DNA of 64,000 nucleotides from Pseudomonas mandelii (lineage in GTDB: Bacteria; Pseudomonadota; Gammaproteobacteria; Pseudomonadales; Pseudomonadaceae), in contig NZ_RCZA01000014.1 of NCBI RefSeq assembly GCF_006438925.1, positions 62,001-126,000 on the forward strand, in the 5' to 3' direction. A model generated the notes under the pieces. That model ran no database searches. It had not been told where the DNA came from and saw only the letters and a program-made list of their open reading frames with translations. Position 1 is the stretch's first letter; every line of letters starts with the position of its first letter. Positions 61,862 to 64,000 of the stretch are shown here, piece by piece. The translations under genes and the position numbers were made by a program.

Positions 61862-62362
61862 CGCAGCACGAAAATGGGCACATGCTGCAGGACAGAGGTC
61901 GAGCTTCGCAGGCCTGTGTAACGCCGGGGCGGAGTTCACCACCGCGCTGCCAATGCTCGCGGTTGGCTTGGCGATTTCATTGAAGAAGACGTAAGCGTCT
62001 CTGGATTCAGAGGAGCGACGCTCTAACGAGGTCGCTCCTAATCCCGTCAGTCAAACTGACTCATTCGCCTTTTGCCTGATTGGGAAGGTTCGGTGGAGCA
62101 ATCAGCCAGATACATCTGATATCCCCCGAGAATCGACTTAGGTCCCAGAAGGTGCGAGTGGTATGGGACTACTTTCTTGATGTGATTGGCACTCCGCCAT
62201 ACTGGAATGACTTGGGCGATGTTCAGCAATAGCTGCAAATCAGGTTAGAGTGTTCATCAATGTCTGTTCACAAGGGCCCTCCACTCGATTCGCGTAGTCG
62301 CGCCAAGCGGTTCCAGCGAACGAACCGGGTAAAAAAACCGTATATCAATCGTTAGTTGAAGA
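61862..62362. other. Intergenic region with a perfect 9-bp hairpin and an uncertain small ORF
   Basis: AGGAGCGAC (62011-62019) and GTCGCTCCT (62031-62039) form a perfect stem 150 bp after wrbA, without a T run. A 63-codon minus-strand frame at 62047-62238 (LLLNIAQVIPVWRSANHIKK and onward) is protein-like but unrecognised and may be a fragment. From about 62040 the DNA looks less GC-rich than neighbours, continuing into the thymidylate-kinase-like gene. Confidence 0.4.
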
Positions 62363-63040
62363 ATGAATCGTCCGCTGTTTGTTTCTCTAGATGGGCCCAA
62401 AGGAACCGGCAAAACCACACTGTTGGAGGCCGTTACGAAAGTACTGAGGGCCGACAACAAAAAGGTGATCCGACTTTGCGAGAAAAAAAGCGATCCCTAT
62501 AGGGGTGAAACAATGACCCTCGTGAACAAACTCGTCAGAAATCCCACCCGGGATTTGGAGTTCGGGGTTTGTGAGCGCTTTGCTGATAGTCGTGCCTGGA
62601 TTTCCCAGCACGTGCTGGCTAAACAGCCACCAGGCAGCATCATCTTGATCGATCGCTGGTACCCGTCTGATGCCGCGTTTCGCCGGCTAATCCCGTTTGC
62701 AGAGATTCTACAGTTAAACATTGATCGAAACGTGCGAGTGCCGGACCTGCATGTCGGGGTTGTCACCACCCCTGATATTTCATGGGCGAGGGCTGCGGCA
62801 CGACGGCGTGGGCTGAGCAGTACTGTGATCCATAAGCTGGAAGAACATGTCGCTTGTACCAAGACGTTCGAGCGAGCGATTGCAGATCACGGCTGGGTTT
62901 TATGCCGGAATGAAGGAACGATCGAAGACGCAACGATGCAGGTGATTTCGGAGATCTATAGAGTCCTTCGATGCCCCATAGGCGAAGTTCACCGCGCCGG
63001 TCTTGATGCGGTTGAGATAGCCGTAGATATGGATCGTTAG
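62363..63040 (+). CDS. Thymidylate-kinase-like P-loop protein
   Basis: A 225-residue nucleoside-monophosphate-kinase-like protein. The P-loop is intact (SLDGPKGTGKTTLLEAV, residues ~8-24), with a DR(W/Y) motif (ILIDRWYPSDAAF near residue 95) and a LID-like ARAAARRRGLSS. It differs from housekeeping Tmk (motifs and C-terminus do not fit well), so it is more likely an accessory 'thymidylate kinase-like' ATPase. Composition appears lower in GC than neighbours and it stands alone, which suggests horizontal gain. ATG 62363 has a weak GAAG site. Confidence 0.7.
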   Translation: MNRPLFVSLDGPKGTGKTTLLEAVTKVLRADNKKVIRLCEKKSDPYRGETMTLVNKLVRNPTRDLEFGVCERFADSRAWISQHVLAKQPPGSIILIDRWYPSDAAFRRLIPFAEILQLNIDRNVRVPDLHVGVVTTPDISWARAAARRRGLSSTVIHKLEEHVACTKTFERAIADHGWVLCRNEGTIEDATMQVISEIYRVLRCPIGEVHRAGLDAVEIAVDMDR

Positions 63041-63230
63041 CAAGATCGAAGGGGGGATTTGTCGCCGCAACGGTAGCCGGTTGACGCTTTGATCTGGGTG
63101 CCTGTCATCGAACTCTGAGCCGAAGCCGCCTACATGATCAGACGGTTCGAGCGGGTTGCTGGAGATAGGCCAAGAGGGCAACGCGTCTGCCTGGCGCAGA
63201 CTGAGAAGTTACTGGGACTGAGGGAATGCC

Positions 63231-64000
63231 TCAATCAGAAAACAGCTCAAACATCAGTTGGCGAAGCCAACGATTGGCCGGATCCTTGTTATAGCGTGCA
63301 TGCCAGAACAGGTTTATTTCGATGTTTGGCAGCTCCACCGGCGTCGGTAGCACCGCAAGCCCAAAGGGTTGTTCGCAACTGCTGGCAAATCGTTCAGGCA
63401 CTGTCGCCATCAAGTCGGTGCGTTGAAGGATGTGGCCTACTGCGACGAAGTGGGGAACCTCCAGGCGTATGTTTCGCTCGATGCCGGCCCGTGCCAGAAA
63501 GGTATCGACTTCGCCGTGCCCCGTGTTCGCCGCTACGACGCGAACGTGGTCATAACTGCAAAAACGCTCAAGCGTTAACGGTTCCCTGGTAGCGGGGTGG
63601 TCCTTGCGGCATATGCAGACATAGCGATGGTGAAACAGGCGCTGCTGAAAAAATCCGGCTTGCAGGTGCGGCAGTAATCCAACGGCGAGGTCGATCGCAC
63701 CGTTCTGCAATCCTTCGGCCAAGGTATCGGAGGTGTTGCGCAGCGTGCTGATCGAGCAGCCCGGAGCGCGTTCAGCCAGCGCGTCCATCAGCCGCGGCAT
63801 GAAGTAGATTTCACCAATATCGGTCATCGCCATCGTAAACCTGCGATTGCAGTTGAGCGGGTCGAACGTGTCCTGTCGGCTCAGCGCATCGCGTAAGGTC
63901 TGAATGGCCAGTGCAACCGGTTCAGCCAACTGCCGGGCATAGGGCGTGGGCTCCATTCCTTGATAAGTGCGAACGAACAGCTCGTCGTTCAACGTGACAC
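63231..64000 (-). CDS. LysR-family transcriptional regulator (partial, 5' end outside window)
   Basis: The last ~256 residues of a LysR regulator. The frame is open to the right edge: it begins VTLNDELFVRTYQGMEPTPY, which is the end of the HTH domain (LFVR..GMEPTP is the usual boundary), so ~40 residues of the DNA-binding part are missing. The effector domain is complete (FTMAMTDIGEIYFMPRLMDALAERAP, ISTLRNTSDTLAEGLQNGAIDLAVGLLPH) and ends WLRQLMFELFSD. The TTG at 63992 is not the true start. Target genes lie outside the window. Confidence 0.9.
   Translation of the reverse strand, partial: VTLNDELFVRTYQGMEPTPYARQLAEPVALAIQTLRDALSRQDTFDPLNCNRRFTMAMTDIGEIYFMPRLMDALAERAPGCSISTLRNTSDTLAEGLQNGAIDLAVGLLPHLQAGFFQQRLFHHRYVCICRKDHPATREPLTLERFCSYDHVRVVAANTGHGEVDTFLARAGIERNIRLEVPHFVAVGHILQRTDLMATVPERFASSCEQPFGLAVLPTPVELPNIEINLFWHARYNKDPANRWLRQLMFELFSD

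Overview
The window looks like a chromosomal segment of a fluorescent pseudomonad (Pseudomonas fluorescens group or a close relative). I base this on the high-GC coding style, two OprD-type porins, REP elements of the GGGAGCGAGCCTGCTCGCGA type, an AprDEF-like secretion set and an AlgE-type alginate epimerase. No rRNA, tRNA, CRISPR array, insertion sequence or prophage is visible. All calls are from reading the sequence; no database search was run.

Layout. 1-1.4 kb: a partial OprD porin and an isochorismatase-like hydrolase. 1.5-10.8 kb: a complete short-chain polyhydroxyalkanoate (PHB-type) locus, with phaB-phaA-phaC on the minus strand, a divergent AraC-type regulator, a large DUF3141 protein with a PhaC-like Cys-Asp-His triad, the phasin phaP and the repressor phaR. 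Three TGC-N3-GCA sites form a candidate PhaR regulon. 11-21 kb: a carboxylate-use cluster (OprD porin, acyl-CoA dehydrogenase, ActP plus DUF485, acyl-CoA ligase) with a divergent PAS histidine kinase and LuxR-type response regulator. 21-26 kb: assorted single genes (AI-2E family permease, MaoC dehydratase, patatin, LprI-MliC lysozyme-inhibitor fusion). 26.2-32.5 kb: an L-threonate catabolic operon (ltnD-otnK-otnC-gntP-otnI) with a DeoR regulator and two short ORFs that overlap the starts of ltnD and gntP. 32.8-35.2 kb: the carboxy(nor)spermidine pathway.

35.5-60.3 kb is a polysaccharide region. It starts with a type I secretion operon. A tandem array of six ~135-bp REP doublets separates this from a convergent 1871-residue secreted protein, which combines an AlgE mannuronan epimerase module, RTX R-modules and a sialate-esterase-like domain (similar in plan to P. 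syringae PsmE). Next is a membrane GGDEF-EAL protein. Convergent to that is a seven-gene operon, wecB - bcsB-like - nfrB - nfrA-like - algF-like - algJ/X-like - DUF4434-like, behind a long AT-rich leader. The operon looks like a c-di-GMP-controlled exopolysaccharide pathway. It joins NfrA/NfrB/WecB (poly-ManNAc in E. coli) with a cellulose-type BcsB subunit and alginate-type acetylation proteins. This is the best candidate for an undescribed system.

60.3-64 kb: an AT-rich/non-coding stretch, wrbA, a thymidylate-kinase-like gene in an apparently lower-GC patch, and a LysR regulator cut by the window edge.
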